Under the pieces are notes generated by a model that did not search any database, was not told the DNA's origin, and was given only the letters and a program-made list of their open reading frames with translations. The position numbers were made by a program, and so were the translations under genes. Below, one piece after another: positions 7,446 through 15,840 of a DNA stretch of 43,465 bases (its first letter is position 1; each line of letters starts with the position of its first letter). Origin of the DNA: a virus; the IMG/VR virus record IMGVR_UViG_3300045747_000093, positions 1-43,465 of that record; one strand, given 5' to 3'.

Positions 7446-7583
7446 AGTCATATTGAGTCGCTAACCAGGCCATAGTAGTTGGGAAGTTGTCGTTTATAGT
7501 AAGGTACCATAAAGCAAGTATAATGAATATGCGAAACATGGGCGTACCTCTGGTGATGTGGTGGCCATCCCTGGCCAAGTTGG

Positions 7584-7940
7584 TTATTGTGTGATGGTTA
7601 TGGAGTGATTTTTTGAGAAGTTCCAGGTACAGGCCCCAGTTTTCTTCAAACTGTTTCTGATCTTAGACCAGTTGTTATCCAACCCCTCTTTGGCTCTATC
7701 TTGAATACCCTCTCCCTTCATCATGGCACAGATTGATTGGTATGATTTGTCACCAACCTTGACTGGTACCTTGGCTTGAACCGGAGTCTTCCTGGCCTTA
7801 ACCTCAGTTGGTTGGGTAGTCTTTGGTGGAACCAGATATAAACCTCTGGCAGTCTGTGGTATTGCTGGTAACCTAACTACCTCTGAAGCAGTCCAGGGTA
7901 GTAATGGGTAGATTGATTTCATTGCTTTTATAGTTTTCAT
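7584..7940 (-). CDS. Inverted accessory gene (moron-like) between the terminase genes
   Basis: 118 residues, basic. Residues 1-65 are Pro/Thr/Lys rich and probably flexible. Residues ~62-108 look like a small DNA-binding fold: VKVGDKSYQSICAMMKGEG, then NNWSKIRNSLKKTG. That pattern resembles helix-turn-helix modules of some phage accessory proteins, but I cannot name the family. The gene is transcribed against its neighbours from its own strong promoter (8012-8039), the classic sign of a moron. It may regulate the divergent terminase promoter through the 9-bp repeat array at 8078-8143; this is inference. It converges with the gene ending at 7445, with only a weak TGGCCA-TCCC-TGGCCA hairpin (7562-7577) between them. 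Confidence 0.65.
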   Translation of the reverse strand: MKTIKAMKSIYPLLPWTASEVVRLPAIPQTARGLYLVPPKTTQPTEVKARKTPVQAKVPVKVGDKSYQSICAMMKGEGIQDRAKEGLDNNWSKIRNSLKKTGACTWNFSKNHSITITQ

Positions 7941-8011
7941 TTTAGTATCTCAATTAGTAAATTATGCTCATATTATATGAGGTCTTATATGATTTGCCAG
8001 ATCATGTGTAT

Positions 8012-8039
8012 ATTGTATCATGATTTTACCACTTGTCAA
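8012..8039 (-). promoter_or_regulatory. Sigma-70 promoter for the inverted gene
   Basis: On the minus strand the sequence is TTGACA, 16 bp, then TACAAT, with TGA directly before the -10 so the element is also extended. It is the strongest-looking promoter in the window and reads only the gene 7584-7940, with a leader of about 65 nt. Confidence 0.8.
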
Positions 8040-8077
8040 CTATTTATTTTCGCCTATAACAATCAATAAGTTACAAC

Positions 8078-8143
8078 TGTATATACAGTTTATACAGTTT
8101 ATACAGTTTATACAGTATATACAGTATATACAGTATATACAGT
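8078..8143. repeat. 9-bp tandem array (TATACAG units)
   Basis: TACAGT occurs seven times at exact 9-bp steps (8084, 8093, 8102, 8111, 8120, 8129, 8138), with linkers changing from TTA to ATA half-way. The first unit pairs with ACTGT at 8076-8080, giving ACTGTATATACAGT palindromes. The array sits between two divergent promoters. It could bind a multimerising regulator or be a slippage-prone microsatellite; a 9-bp period is not helically phased. Confidence 0.8.
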
Positions 8144-8303
8144 TAAAGTCATACAGCTGATGGGAGGGGGCACTGGTGGTCGAGGCAATGACAAGGCCAA
8201 GTCCCTTGTATTTTTAGGATATATAAAAAAAAAAAAAAAAAAAGGAATGTAGTTAAATAGTTAGGTAGTACCTAGATATATGAAAAAATAAATAAAATAT
8301 ATC

Positions 8304-8333
8304 TTGACGTTTAGATATATTCTATGATATAAT
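8304..8333 (+). promoter_or_regulatory. Late promoter for terL
   Basis: TTGACG (8304-8309), an 18-bp spacer, and TATAAT (8328-8333) preceded by TGA, so it has both a near-consensus -35 and the extended -10 TGATATAAT. The predicted start near 8340 leaves about 16 nt before the terL ATG with only a weak ribosome-binding site. It probably drives the first part of the late operon. Confidence 0.78.
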
Positions 8334-8355
8334 TCCGATATCTACTGGGGACTAT

Positions 8356-9762
8356 ATGATATATAAGCCAACCATCACTGGTCGTAAATTCCATCTATCT
8401 AGGGATATCGATAGCGGCTTCGTACGTACTATTGTTGGACCATTTGGTAGCGGGAAAAGCGTGACATGCGTCATGGAACTTCTGCTGATAGCCTCCTCGC
8501 AAGAACCAGGTGAAGATGGTATAAGACGCACCAAGTTCGCTATTATTAGGAATACGTATCGCGAACTGTTAGATACAACTATGGCTACTTTCTTCACATG
8601 GATACCTAAAGAGTCTGGTACGTATTCTGCTCTAAATATGACATTCGTATTAGATCAACAGTTGCCTGATGGTACCACGCTACAAGCTGAATTCTTATTC
8701 AGGGCTTTAGATAAGCCTGATGATATTAAGAAACTACTCTCATTAGACATAACAGCTGCCTGGATAAACGAGGTAAGAGAAATATCTAAAACTGTGTTTG
8801 ATGCCGTTCAAGGCCGTGTAGGCAGATACCCTCCTCGTATCCTTGGTACCACCCCTACCTTTTTCGGCCTCATCGCAGATACAAACGCTCCAGACTCTGA
8901 CCATTGGTACTACACGCTATTCGAGGAGCAAAAACCACCTAACCATATAATATTCCACCAACCCAGTGGTCTCTCAGCAAACGCAGAGAATATACAGAAT
9001 CTGCCTAAAAACTACTACCAGAATATGTCTCATGGTAAGACTAAAAACTGGGTTAATGTCTACGTACATGGTCTCTACGGGTTCATCGCCGATGGTAGAC
9101 CAGTCTGGCCAGAGTATAAGGATGATGTACACTTCTCTCCTGTCCCCTATACTCCAGATCCGCGTCTACCACTGTACGTTGGTATTGACTTTGGTTTAAC
9201 ACCAGCTGCTGTCATAGGCCAGAAACTAACATCTGGTCAATTTGTAATATTCGACGAACTAGCCACCTGGGACATGGGTGCCGTTTCTTTTGGTAAACTC
9301 TTAAAAGAAAAACTGAACCACGACTATCGCGACTTCAAGCAAATAGAAGTCTATGGTGATCCAGCTGGTACGGGCAGATCACAGTCTGACGAGTCAACAC
9401 CTTTCCAGATGTTGTCCAACCAAGGTATAGACGCCTATCCGACGTACACCAACGACTTCGAGATCAGAAGGGAGGTTCCAGCCGACTATATGCTGCGCCT
9501 CAGTTTCGATGGTAACCCAGCCTTTCAGATACGCCCCAATGCTCCTACCGTGAGGAAGGCATGTGGTGGCGGGTATAAGTATAAGCGACTACAGGTGACG
9601 GGAGAAGACCGCTTCCATGACACGCCGGATAAGTCAAAGTACTCTCACGCTGGTGATGCCCTACAGTATCTGATGCTGGGTGCTGTTGGTGGGGATCGTG
9701 TGGTTGGTGGTTATGGCACACAGCCAATAGATTACAGCAGAACCAACCAGATGATAGTGTAG
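8356..9762 (+). CDS. terL: Terminase large subunit
   Basis: The ATPase/nuclease motor that packages DNA into the prohead at the portal. 468 residues, a usual size. Walker A is GPFGSGKS at residues 28-35, the Walker B-like stretch is TAAWINEVREI, and the RNase H-fold nuclease starts with YVGIDFGLTPAAVIG and ends with SHAGDALQYLML, where the last acidic ligand is expected. The ATG at 8356 follows the promoter closely. It is the first gene of the continuous rightward operon. The early P-loop without an N-terminal extension fits podovirus terminases of the P22/BPP-1 style more than T4 types. Confidence 0.95.
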   Translation: MIYKPTITGRKFHLSRDIDSGFVRTIVGPFGSGKSVTCVMELLLIASSQEPGEDGIRRTKFAIIRNTYRELLDTTMATFFTWIPKESGTYSALNMTFVLDQQLPDGTTLQAEFLFRALDKPDDIKKLLSLDITAAWINEVREISKTVFDAVQGRVGRYPPRILGTTPTFFGLIADTNAPDSDHWYYTLFEEQKPPNHIIFHQPSGLSANAENIQNLPKNYYQNMSHGKTKNWVNVYVHGLYGFIADGRPVWPEYKDDVHFSPVPYTPDPRLPLYVGIDFGLTPAAVIGQKLTSGQFVIFDELATWDMGAVSFGKLLKEKLNHDYRDFKQIEVYGDPAGTGRSQSDESTPFQMLSNQGIDAYPTYTNDFEIRREVPADYMLRLSFDGNPAFQIRPNAPTVRKACGGGYKYKRLQVTGEDRFHDTPDKSKYSHAGDALQYLMLGAVGGDRVVGGYGTQPIDYSRTNQMIV

Positions 9763-9766
9763 TCTA

Positions 9767-9967
9767 GTGCTACACACAGATAAGTATGAGTTGGACACAA
9801 AGATACATAGTTTAGAATACATGGTGCACCAAGAGACATTTAAACTTTATTCAGCTCACCGTAGGTCTATACTACTAGACCAGTTGTACGCAATGAAGCA
9901 ATATTCAGAATGCCTTAGAAAACTTATAGACCTTACACAAGCAGAGAATAGAGCAAATGGCCATTAA
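9767..9967 (+). CDS. Small helical protein after terL
   Basis: 66 residues starting at a GTG four bases after the terL stop. It is almost entirely helical and charged (SLEYMVHQETFKLYSAHRRS, then KLIDLTQAENRANGH), so a short coiled coil is likely. Its end overlaps the next gene by 11 bases, which supports it being translated. Similar short helical genes are common between terminase and portal, but I cannot assign a role. Confidence 0.6.
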   Translation: MLHTDKYELDTKIHSLEYMVHQETFKLYSAHRRSILLDQLYAMKQYSECLRKLIDLTQAENRANGH

Positions 9968-10289
9968 CTTAGACACCCTTTTATTAGAACTGAATACAGC
10001 CGCAGATTTGGAGAAGACTAACATCAAAGGCTACACTGACATACTGTCATTTCCGTCTGTAACCAGCTTGTCTAAGGGTATTATAACCACAGCTAAGAAT
10101 GAGTCAGATACTCGCTTGGATGTGCTAATTAAAACCATCACAGCAATACACAACTTGGTGAACTCTGGTTACCCAGCGGTAACCTACCCAACAATAGATA
10201 CTGCCAGTATAACTCAGATTAACACTGAAATTGATACTGAGGTTGCTGGTATTCGTAAAGTAATGAAGAAATTAGGGAGTACAGTATAA
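9957..10289 (+). CDS. Hypothetical late protein
   Basis: 110 residues, mixed helical (NLDTLLLELNTAADLEK, TRLDVLIKTITAIHNLV) with a Pro/Thr-rich middle (YPAVTYPTIDTASITQ). There is no signal peptide or clear motif. The ATG overlaps the preceding frame, and its TAA overlaps the ATG of the next micro-gene (TAATG). Low-complexity helical proteins at this place in podovirus genomes are often minor virion or assembly factors; here that is only inference from location. Confidence 0.65.
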   Translation: MAINLDTLLLELNTAADLEKTNIKGYTDILSFPSVTSLSKGIITTAKNESDTRLDVLIKTITAIHNLVNSGYPAVTYPTIDTASITQINTEIDTEVAGIRKVMKKLGSTV

Positions 10290-10369
10290 TGGCAAAAACT
10301 AAAAAGAAAGAGCCTCCAATGCCAGGTAAGCCAGGTAAGCCAGGTAAGCCAGGTAAGAAAGGTTGCTAG
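10289..10369 (+). CDS. 26-residue basic peptide with PGK repeats
   Basis: An ATG overlapping the preceding stop (TAATG) opens a 26-residue frame: Lys-rich start, then PMPGKPGKPGKPGKKGC. The PGK repeat comes from four exact copies of the 9-base unit CCAGGTAAG (10321-10356). It ends in a single cysteine. Very short Lys/Gly/Pro peptides near the portal gene are seen in other podoviruses and may bind DNA or coat proteins. It fits snugly between two real genes, which is the main reason to believe it. Confidence 0.55.
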   Translation: MAKTKKKEPPMPGKPGKPGKPGKKGC

Positions 10370-10370
10370 A

Positions 10371-10706
10371 ATGCACAACAGGCACCAAGAGCATGACGAT
10401 GACGATGACGATGAACGCCGTCGTCATAAATTTACACATTTTGAAGAGGCTATTATAATGAAATTGAATGAATTGCTGGCTATTAACGTATCTGTTAAAG
10501 ACCAATTGAACAAAGCGGAACAAGAAATTATTGCAAAGGTCACCACCTTGCAAGAAAAGATCCAAGAGCTGATCGACGCAGCATCCAATGCAGACCTGCC
10601 GCAAGATGTGGTCGATTCATTGGTAGAAGTACAAACCGCTGCGCAATCTCTAGATGACTTGAATCCAGATGTTGTTGAAGAACCACCTGTAGAACCATTA
10701 ACTTGA
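10371..10706 (+). CDS. Acidic coiled-coil protein
   Basis: 111 residues. It starts with an unusual charged stretch (HQEHDDDDDDERRRHKF, six Asp in a row from repeated GACGAT codons). A helical region of about 60 residues follows (KDQLNKAEQEIIAKVTTLQE, then KIQELIDAASNADL) and a Pro/Glu/Val tail. The second half resembles small coiled-coil proteins of many phages with a LDDLNPD-like ending. An internal ATG (MKLNELLAINV) near residue 30 is also a possible start. No function is recognised; the position next to portal suggests a minor virion or assembly role. Confidence 0.65.
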   Translation: MHNRHQEHDDDDDDERRRHKFTHFEEAIIMKLNELLAINVSVKDQLNKAEQEIIAKVTTLQEKIQELIDAASNADLPQDVVDSLVEVQTAAQSLDDLNPDVVEEPPVEPLT

Positions 10707-10734
10707 ATTGATGCTGTAGGTAACTGGGAATAGA

Positions 10735-11787
10735 ATGTCTAGTTTTACTGACTGGTTACGTAGCCACTTACAAGACTATGGCCAGTTAGTAGAACCTGGT
10801 ACGCCACTGAACAATCAGTACCAGCAGTTAAAGAGTAACGTATCACAAAATGTGCCGCCATCGCAAGCCTTTAGAGACCCATCTCAACTATCGGAATGGT
10901 CACAGGCGGCAGCATTGAACGCACCCAGCTTGGGTACAATTAAAAAGTTAAACCCTAATGTTAGGAAAGCTGCATTAGAAGCTATTGATAAAGGGGCAAC
11001 TTATAAGCAGTTATGGCGAGATTTTCAAGCTTACCCATGGATGACAAAGAACGGTAAAAGAACGGTGTTAGGTGAGATACCTGATACATTAGAAAGTGAT
11101 GTATATTGGAGGCAACAGCATCCTTTAGAGCCAGGATTTGTAGATCCATTGCCCATGCACCTTAAGCACGACCAACTGTATGCGGAACAACCTGAGATGG
11201 CTAATTTGTATCTTACGCACGAACCTAATTATGAAGGTGGCACTGCTGGGTTTTTCCAAGCTCCTAACCTTATAAATTTGTTGGGGCCAGATGGTGGTAA
11301 AACGGTTGGTGGTAAAAAGACTACATTGCATGAAATAGGGCATGCTCAACAGTATAATATGAATTTGCCTGGTGGTGCTAATAGTAACCAATATACACCA
11401 AAAGAAGTGCTCAGGTGGCAAACGCAGTCCACTAAAGGGCTGCAAGATATGGTTGATAGAATAGCCAAAAGATTTGATATAAAAGACTTAGCTCAAAAAC
11501 AGTATGGTGATCCCGGGGTTATTGGTAAAATTAATGACGCTCTTTACTATAATACTAAAGGTATTGAGAATCAATACTTAAGGAATAAGCTTGGTAATTT
11601 AAGCAGGAGCACGCGTAATCCAGCTTTTGGTAAGTACTACAATGACCCTGGTGAAGCGCAGGCAAGAATGATTGATGCTAGGTCAGATTATTCACCAAGG
11701 CAGCTAATAAAAGAATCACCTATAGAAACAATGCTGAAAGATGGCTATTCATTGCAAGATATATTTAAACCACATCGTAAACCATAA
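10735..11787 (+). CDS. Polyvalent protein with zincin-like metallopeptidase domain
   Basis: 350 residues. Residues ~13-67 form a domain shared, at 39 of 54 positions, with the protein at 33457-34527. The C-terminal part carries a zinc metallopeptidase motif H199-E-I-G-H203 followed by AQQYNMNLPGG, and YYNDPGEAQARMIDAR (E307) as the likely third ligand. The HExxH...GExxAR arrangement is that of zincin-like domains of phage polyvalent proteins, which are thought to be packaged and injected with the DNA to act on host targets. It lies directly before portal, with its stop overlapping the portal ATG. Seen: motif and shared domain. Inferred: virion delivery and host protein cleavage. Confidence 0.75.
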   Translation: MSSFTDWLRSHLQDYGQLVEPGTPLNNQYQQLKSNVSQNVPPSQAFRDPSQLSEWSQAAALNAPSLGTIKKLNPNVRKAALEAIDKGATYKQLWRDFQAYPWMTKNGKRTVLGEIPDTLESDVYWRQQHPLEPGFVDPLPMHLKHDQLYAEQPEMANLYLTHEPNYEGGTAGFFQAPNLINLLGPDGGKTVGGKKTTLHEIGHAQQYNMNLPGGANSNQYTPKEVLRWQTQSTKGLQDMVDRIAKRFDIKDLAQKQYGDPGVIGKINDALYYNTKGIENQYLRNKLGNLSRSTRNPAFGKYYNDPGEAQARMIDARSDYSPRQLIKESPIETMLKDGYSLQDIFKPHRKP

Positions 11788-13982
11788 TGGCCAAACAAAA
11801 GAAACTCACTGACGACGATATACTAGCTATCATAGCCAATGAGCTATCTATGGCCGAAGCAACGTCCCAGACTAGCCAAGACTTAAGTGTTCCTCTTGAT
11901 TATTACCTTGGTAATGCTGTTGGTAATGAGCAAGAGGGCCGAAGCGCCCTAGTCTCTACCGATGTGGCAGATGCAATTGAGTGGATTATCCCACAGGTCA
12001 TGAAGTCGTTCACTCAGAATAATGAGGTGGTAATATTCGACCCCACCTCCCCAGATGATGAGAAGCAAGCGGAACTGGAATCAGAATTCGTTTACGACAT
12101 ATTAATGAAGCAAAATGATGGTTTTATATTAATCCATCAGTTTGTAAAAGACGCTCTTATGCAGCGCAATGGTATACTTAAGGTATATTATGAAAATAAT
12201 GAAGAAGTTACAACAGAGTCATATAGTGGCCTATCTGAGGAGCAATTACAGATGTTGGTGGCCGATAAGACTGTTGAGATTTTAAACTTATCTGTGACAG
12301 AACAATTTACACCAGATGGACAGCCTATTTCATTCTATGATGTCAAAATTAAAGTCACTAACAGTAACCCAAAAATATGTATTGATGCTGTCCCTCCTGA
12401 ACAGTTCCGCTTTAGTGCTCAGCATAATTCTATAAATCTTGATACTGCGCGGTTCACCAGTCATATTGTGACCAAAAGTGTATCAGACCTTATAGAAGAA
12501 GGTTATGACAAAGAGGTGGTACAAGATTTAGGTGAAGCTGATATGCAGAGGTCAGCCTATCGCTTCGGTGCGCAGAACGAAAATACCATTATACCCGCCA
12601 CATTTGTAGATGACCTATCCAGCAAACTGGTTGACGTATGTGAGTGTTTCCTTAAGCTCGATGTGAATGGTGACGGTATTGCCACGCCTATGAAGATAAC
12701 TGTTGGAAACTCCAGCCCTCCATCAGTAGTCCTCAGTAAAGAAGAAGTAGATTACAGCCCATGGGTAGCGTGTACAGCTATCATAATGTCCCATAAGTTT
12801 AAAGGCCTCAGTATTTATGACAGACTTAAACAAATTCAGGACAACAAAACCGCTCTCCTTCGTAACATTATGGACAATCTCTATTTGCAAAACAATCAGA
12901 GAAACATCATTGTTGAGGGACAGGTTAATATTGATGATATGCTTGTTTCAAGGCCTGGTGGTATTATTCGTGCTAAACGCATTGACGCTATTACTCCACT
13001 CCAGACTCCTATGATTGGTGATACTGGCTTCACAATGATGAAGTATCTAGATGAAGTCAAAGCGGGACGCGTGGGTGTATCATCCGAAGGAACTGCTACG
13101 CCACAGAACATTGGTGATCGTGTTGGCTCAGAAGGTGTTGAGCGCATGATGACAGCAAAGGAAGAACTTGTTGGTCTTATTATAAGGGTAATTTGTGAAA
13201 CCGGAATCAAACCACTTTGTACGAAAATACGTGATCTTGCAGTCAAACACCTGGACACTGTTCAGGATTTTAAGTTCAGAGGGGAATGGGTACAGGTCAA
13301 TCCTTCATCATGGAAACCAAGACTCAAAAGTACCGTACGCGTCGGCACTGGTACAGGAGATCATCAAAAACAATTAGCGGCTGTAACGCAAGTTACGCAG
13401 ATGCAATCTGCTCTAGCTCAAACTCCATTGGGTTATATGGTAGCCCCAGGCAAGGTATATAGTGCTCTTGATGACTTGTGTAAGTTTTCTGGTCTTAATG
13501 GTGCTGCTCGGTATTTTGTTGATCCTTCTAGCCCAGAGGGGCAGCAACTGGCACAGCAGGCGCAGAAGTCGTCTCAAGAAGCTAGTCAAAAGCAGGAGCA
13601 AGCCCAGATGGAGACTATCCGCCAGCAAGCCGAATTGGCGAAGTCTGCAACGACAACAGCAGAATCCATGATGCAGAATGTTCAACTCAAAGGACAGGTA
13701 GAATTAGGAAAACACCAACGTGAGATGGACAAGGCAACCTCCCAAGCTCAAATTGAAGCTCTCAAAATGGAAGTTCAAAAACAAACGTTGCTTCTTGAAG
13801 CTATTAAGACTAAGCACAAAGATGAGTTGGACAAAGAGAAAATGTTGTTGGATGCCGCGATCAAATTAACTGATATAGAAGCAAAAGCCAAAGCTGATCA
13901 GGATGCAAATTTCATAGTTAATCAGCAACTGATCCAGTCAGCGGAAGAATCAAGTGATAAGGCAGAGGGTGAAACAGAGTAA
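11787..13982 (+). CDS. Portal protein
   Basis: The dodecameric portal at the packaging vertex, docking site for terminase and adaptor. 731 residues, close to the P22-type portal length. The N-terminal region (EGRSALVSTDVADAIEWI, then YDILMKQNDGFILIHQFVK) and residues ~325-400 (WVACTAIIMSHKFKGLSIYD, then RNIMDNLYLQNNQR) match the conserved wing and stem segments of this family. From about residue 590 the protein is a long Gln/Ala/Lys-rich coiled coil (the barrel-like helix) ending in an acidic tail. Its ATG overlaps the upstream stop, and a 32-residue membrane peptide follows with the same kind of overlap. Confidence 0.92.
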   Translation: MAKQKKLTDDDILAIIANELSMAEATSQTSQDLSVPLDYYLGNAVGNEQEGRSALVSTDVADAIEWIIPQVMKSFTQNNEVVIFDPTSPDDEKQAELESEFVYDILMKQNDGFILIHQFVKDALMQRNGILKVYYENNEEVTTESYSGLSEEQLQMLVADKTVEILNLSVTEQFTPDGQPISFYDVKIKVTNSNPKICIDAVPPEQFRFSAQHNSINLDTARFTSHIVTKSVSDLIEEGYDKEVVQDLGEADMQRSAYRFGAQNENTIIPATFVDDLSSKLVDVCECFLKLDVNGDGIATPMKITVGNSSPPSVVLSKEEVDYSPWVACTAIIMSHKFKGLSIYDRLKQIQDNKTALLRNIMDNLYLQNNQRNIIVEGQVNIDDMLVSRPGGIIRAKRIDAITPLQTPMIGDTGFTMMKYLDEVKAGRVGVSSEGTATPQNIGDRVGSEGVERMMTAKEELVGLIIRVICETGIKPLCTKIRDLAVKHLDTVQDFKFRGEWVQVNPSSWKPRLKSTVRVGTGTGDHQKQLAAVTQVTQMQSALAQTPLGYMVAPGKVYSALDDLCKFSGLNGAARYFVDPSSPEGQQLAQQAQKSSQEASQKQEQAQMETIRQQAELAKSATTTAESMMQNVQLKGQVELGKHQREMDKATSQAQIEALKMEVQKQTLLLEAIKTKHKDELDKEKMLLDAAIKLTDIEAKAKADQDANFIVNQQLIQSAEESSDKAEGETE

Positions 13983-14080
13983 TGAAATGGGCAGTTCTCT
14001 ATGTGATATTTATTTTTGTGGTGGCATGGGCTGGTTTCCATTTAGGTGATGATATTTTTAACATGATATACAAAAGGTGA
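13982..14080 (+). CDS. 32-residue single-span membrane peptide
   Basis: An ATG overlapping the portal stop (TAATG) encodes MKWAVLYVIFIFVVAWAGFH followed by LGDDIFNMIYKR. Residues ~3-19 are one hydrophobic helix with aromatic residues at both ends and a basic C-terminus, so an inner-membrane peptide is likely. It could be a small pinholin-like or lysis-modulating peptide, or an entry peptide; nothing in the sequence decides. The next gene follows after four bases, with GGTGA in the overlap. Confidence 0.55.
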   Translation: MKWAVLYVIFIFVVAWAGFHLGDDIFNMIYKR

Positions 14081-14084
14081 AGCA

Positions 14085-14267
14085 ATGAATGATTATGTCG
14101 TAATAGAAAGCGTGGACTTAGGTTCTCTGTGTAAACGCGTTAACGAAGGCATGGATGATGGTTATTACCCGCTGGGCAATATTACAGTTCATGAGCACTA
14201 TGAGGAAGATGAAGAATCCAAGGTTGACCGTATCTTTTACCAAGCGATGGCGAAGTACAAACAATGA
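14085..14267 (+). CDS. Small DUF1737-like protein
   Basis: 60 residues. The pattern YVVIESVDLGSLCKRVNEGM followed by DDGYYPLGNITV is the DUF1737 signature: a short strand, then a helix beginning L..hV...h, then GaxPhGgh. DUF1737 proteins are small alpha/beta domains of unknown function found in phages and bacteria. GGTGA lies at good spacing before the ATG, and its stop overlaps the next start (ATGA). It belongs to the portal-to-scaffold gene run. Confidence 0.7.
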   Translation: MNDYVVIESVDLGSLCKRVNEGMDDGYYPLGNITVHEHYEEDEESKVDRIFYQAMAKYKQ

Positions 14268-14509
14268 ATGAATTGCAACTTGAAAATGAAATAGTTATTG
14301 GTGAAAAGGCTAGTAAAGCATGGAACCTTTGGGTTGCTGGTTACGTAGCTGTTCAACAAAATGCTTTATTTGAAGAATTCAAGCAGGCTAATTTTGGCTC
14401 CTATAATAATATTCAAGCACGTATCAATGCCATTAATGAGCTTGAACGCGCTATCAAACAAGATATAGAAACTGGCAAGTTAGCCAGTAAACAGCTAAAA
14501 GGTGAGTGA
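14264..14509 (+). CDS. Small helical protein of the head region
   Basis: 81 residues, helical, with AWNLWVAGYVAVQQNALFEE near the centre and ARINAINELERAIKQDIETG near the end. It resembles small helical genes found just before phage scaffold genes, but no function is known to me. It overlaps the previous gene by 4 bases and the next by one (TGATG), so it is clearly part of the co-translated cluster. Confidence 0.68.
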   Translation: MNELQLENEIVIGEKASKAWNLWVAGYVAVQQNALFEEFKQANFGSYNNIQARINAINELERAIKQDIETGKLASKQLKGE

Positions 14510-14703
14510 TGGTAACTCCTGTATTAGAAAGAGATGACAAGTCACGCCAGATGCTGAAAGATTATCAGGATGCAGTATCAGGCAAGACTAAAGTGAGCCA
14601 GAAGAAGCAAATGGAAATGTTGCAGGAAAGACTTGCATACGACCATCAGTTAAGAGCGGCTCAACATGGGCCTGCTAATGATATACAACCAAAAGGTGAG
14701 TAA
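14509..14703 (+). CDS. Small charged protein before scaffold
   Basis: 64 residues, charged and helical (RQMLKDYQDAVSGKTKVSQK, then QMEMLQERLAYDHQLRAAQH). The ATG at 14509 overlaps the TGA of the preceding gene; a GTG three bases earlier is also in frame. It ends one codon before the scaffold gene, with GGTGAGTAA supplying the next ribosome-binding site. No domain is recognised. Confidence 0.62.
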   Translation: MVTPVLERDDKSRQMLKDYQDAVSGKTKVSQKKQMEMLQERLAYDHQLRAAQHGPANDIQPKGE

Positions 14704-15828
14704 ATGAGTAACGAAATTAATGTCACAACCGATTCTACCCCAGTGGCGACCGGAAGTGTAACAGACCAAATATCAGCGTTGTTGATGGAAGAACAAAATC
14801 CACAACCTGTAAAGAAAGAACCTAAAGCAGCAAAGCCCAAAGCTCCAGAATCTGAGCCGGAATTACCCCCAAGCGAAGATTCAATGGACAGTGACGAAGA
14901 TGTAGAAGGTTATGATGAACCTGGTGACCCCGATGAAGTTGAGGAACCAGACTTACCTGATAATGAAGATGATGATGGTGAAACCACATGGTCTAAAGTA
15001 TTAGGCGTACCAGAAGATAAAGTTGTCCTTGATGACGATGGTGAGTTCGCAGGCTTTAAAATTAAAGTCGATGGTAAAGTTGAGGTTATTCCCACTGCTG
15101 ATCTAATAGCAGGGTTTCAGAATAACAAATCAAATACTCAAAAGAGCAAAGCTATAGCGGAAGAAAAGAAACAGCTTGAAGCACATAAAACCCAACTCTT
15201 ACAAGAGTATGGTAACAAGATTAAAGATGCTGAGGCATTAACCACTTACCTTGAGAACTCACTGGTTAAAGAGTATCAAGGTGTAGACTGGAATAACCTA
15301 CGCTACAGTAATCCTGGTGAGTATGCTGCACTGGTACAAGATTACAACATTCGTGTTGATGAAATACAAAAGATTAAAACGGCTACTGACACTGTAAAAC
15401 AGCAAGAGATAGAAAATTACCAACAAGAGTTTGGGCAAAGAACGCAAGCATATATACAAGGTCAAGTTCAACAAGCGATAGAGAAACACCCAGAATGGCA
15501 AGATACAAAGAAGTTTAAAGCAGCCCTTGGGGATATGCAAAACTTTGTAACTGAAACTTATGGATTCTCCGCTCAAGAATTTGCAGATGTAAAAGATGCC
15601 CGTATATTGGACTTAATTTTGGATGCTAAAAGGTATCGTGCTGGTAAGACAGTCGCAGAGCAAAAACTCGCTAAACCTGTTGGTAAGTTTCAAAAACCTA
15701 CTGGAAAGGTTAAGCCATCCAAAACCAAATTAGAGCAACTGACTAGCAAAGCTAAGGCTTCAAGCGGTTATGCAAAACACGCAGCGGAAACGGATGCGGT
15801 GGCAGAGTTGCTCAAAAACATTTACTAG
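14704..15828 (+). CDS. Scaffolding protein
   Basis: The internal scaffold that guides procapsid assembly. 374 residues with the usual composition: the first ~95 residues are Pro/Glu/Asp-rich and disordered (PESEPELPPSEDSMDSDEDV), then a short beta segment (DDDGEFAGFKIKVDGKVEVI), then long Gln/Lys/Glu coiled coils (KAIAEEKKQLEAHKTQLLQE). The C-terminus is basic (KPVGKFQKPTGKVKPSKTKL), as expected for the part that binds coat protein. It lies immediately before the capsid gene, which fixes the call. Confidence 0.88.
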   Translation: MSNEINVTTDSTPVATGSVTDQISALLMEEQNPQPVKKEPKAAKPKAPESEPELPPSEDSMDSDEDVEGYDEPGDPDEVEEPDLPDNEDDDGETTWSKVLGVPEDKVVLDDDGEFAGFKIKVDGKVEVIPTADLIAGFQNNKSNTQKSKAIAEEKKQLEAHKTQLLQEYGNKIKDAEALTTYLENSLVKEYQGVDWNNLRYSNPGEYAALVQDYNIRVDEIQKIKTATDTVKQQEIENYQQEFGQRTQAYIQGQVQQAIEKHPEWQDTKKFKAALGDMQNFVTETYGFSAQEFADVKDARILDLILDAKRYRAGKTVAEQKLAKPVGKFQKPTGKVKPSKTKLEQLTSKAKASSGYAKHAAETDAVAELLKNIY

Positions 15829-15840
15829 GGGTAAATTAAA

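Larger units (their letters stand above)
7941..8355. other. Divergent intergenic region between the inverted gene and terL
   Basis: 415 bp without a gene. It contains the leftward promoter at 8012-8039, the 9-bp tandem array at 8078-8143, a G-rich patch (GGGAGGGGGC near 8161), an uninterrupted run of 19 A (8225-8243) and the rightward promoter at 8304-8333. The A-run is a likely site of sequencing length error. The arrangement resembles a regulated divergent promoter pair. Confidence 0.6.

Noticed and set aside
7446-7583. tRNA or strong bidirectional terminator in the convergent gap
   Set aside because: Only a TGGCCA-TCCC-TGGCCA hairpin is present, with no T-run on either strand and no cloverleaf.
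12896-13258. 120-residue leftward frame inside the portal gene
   Set aside because: Antisense to a conserved portal segment; no promoter or ribosome-binding site.
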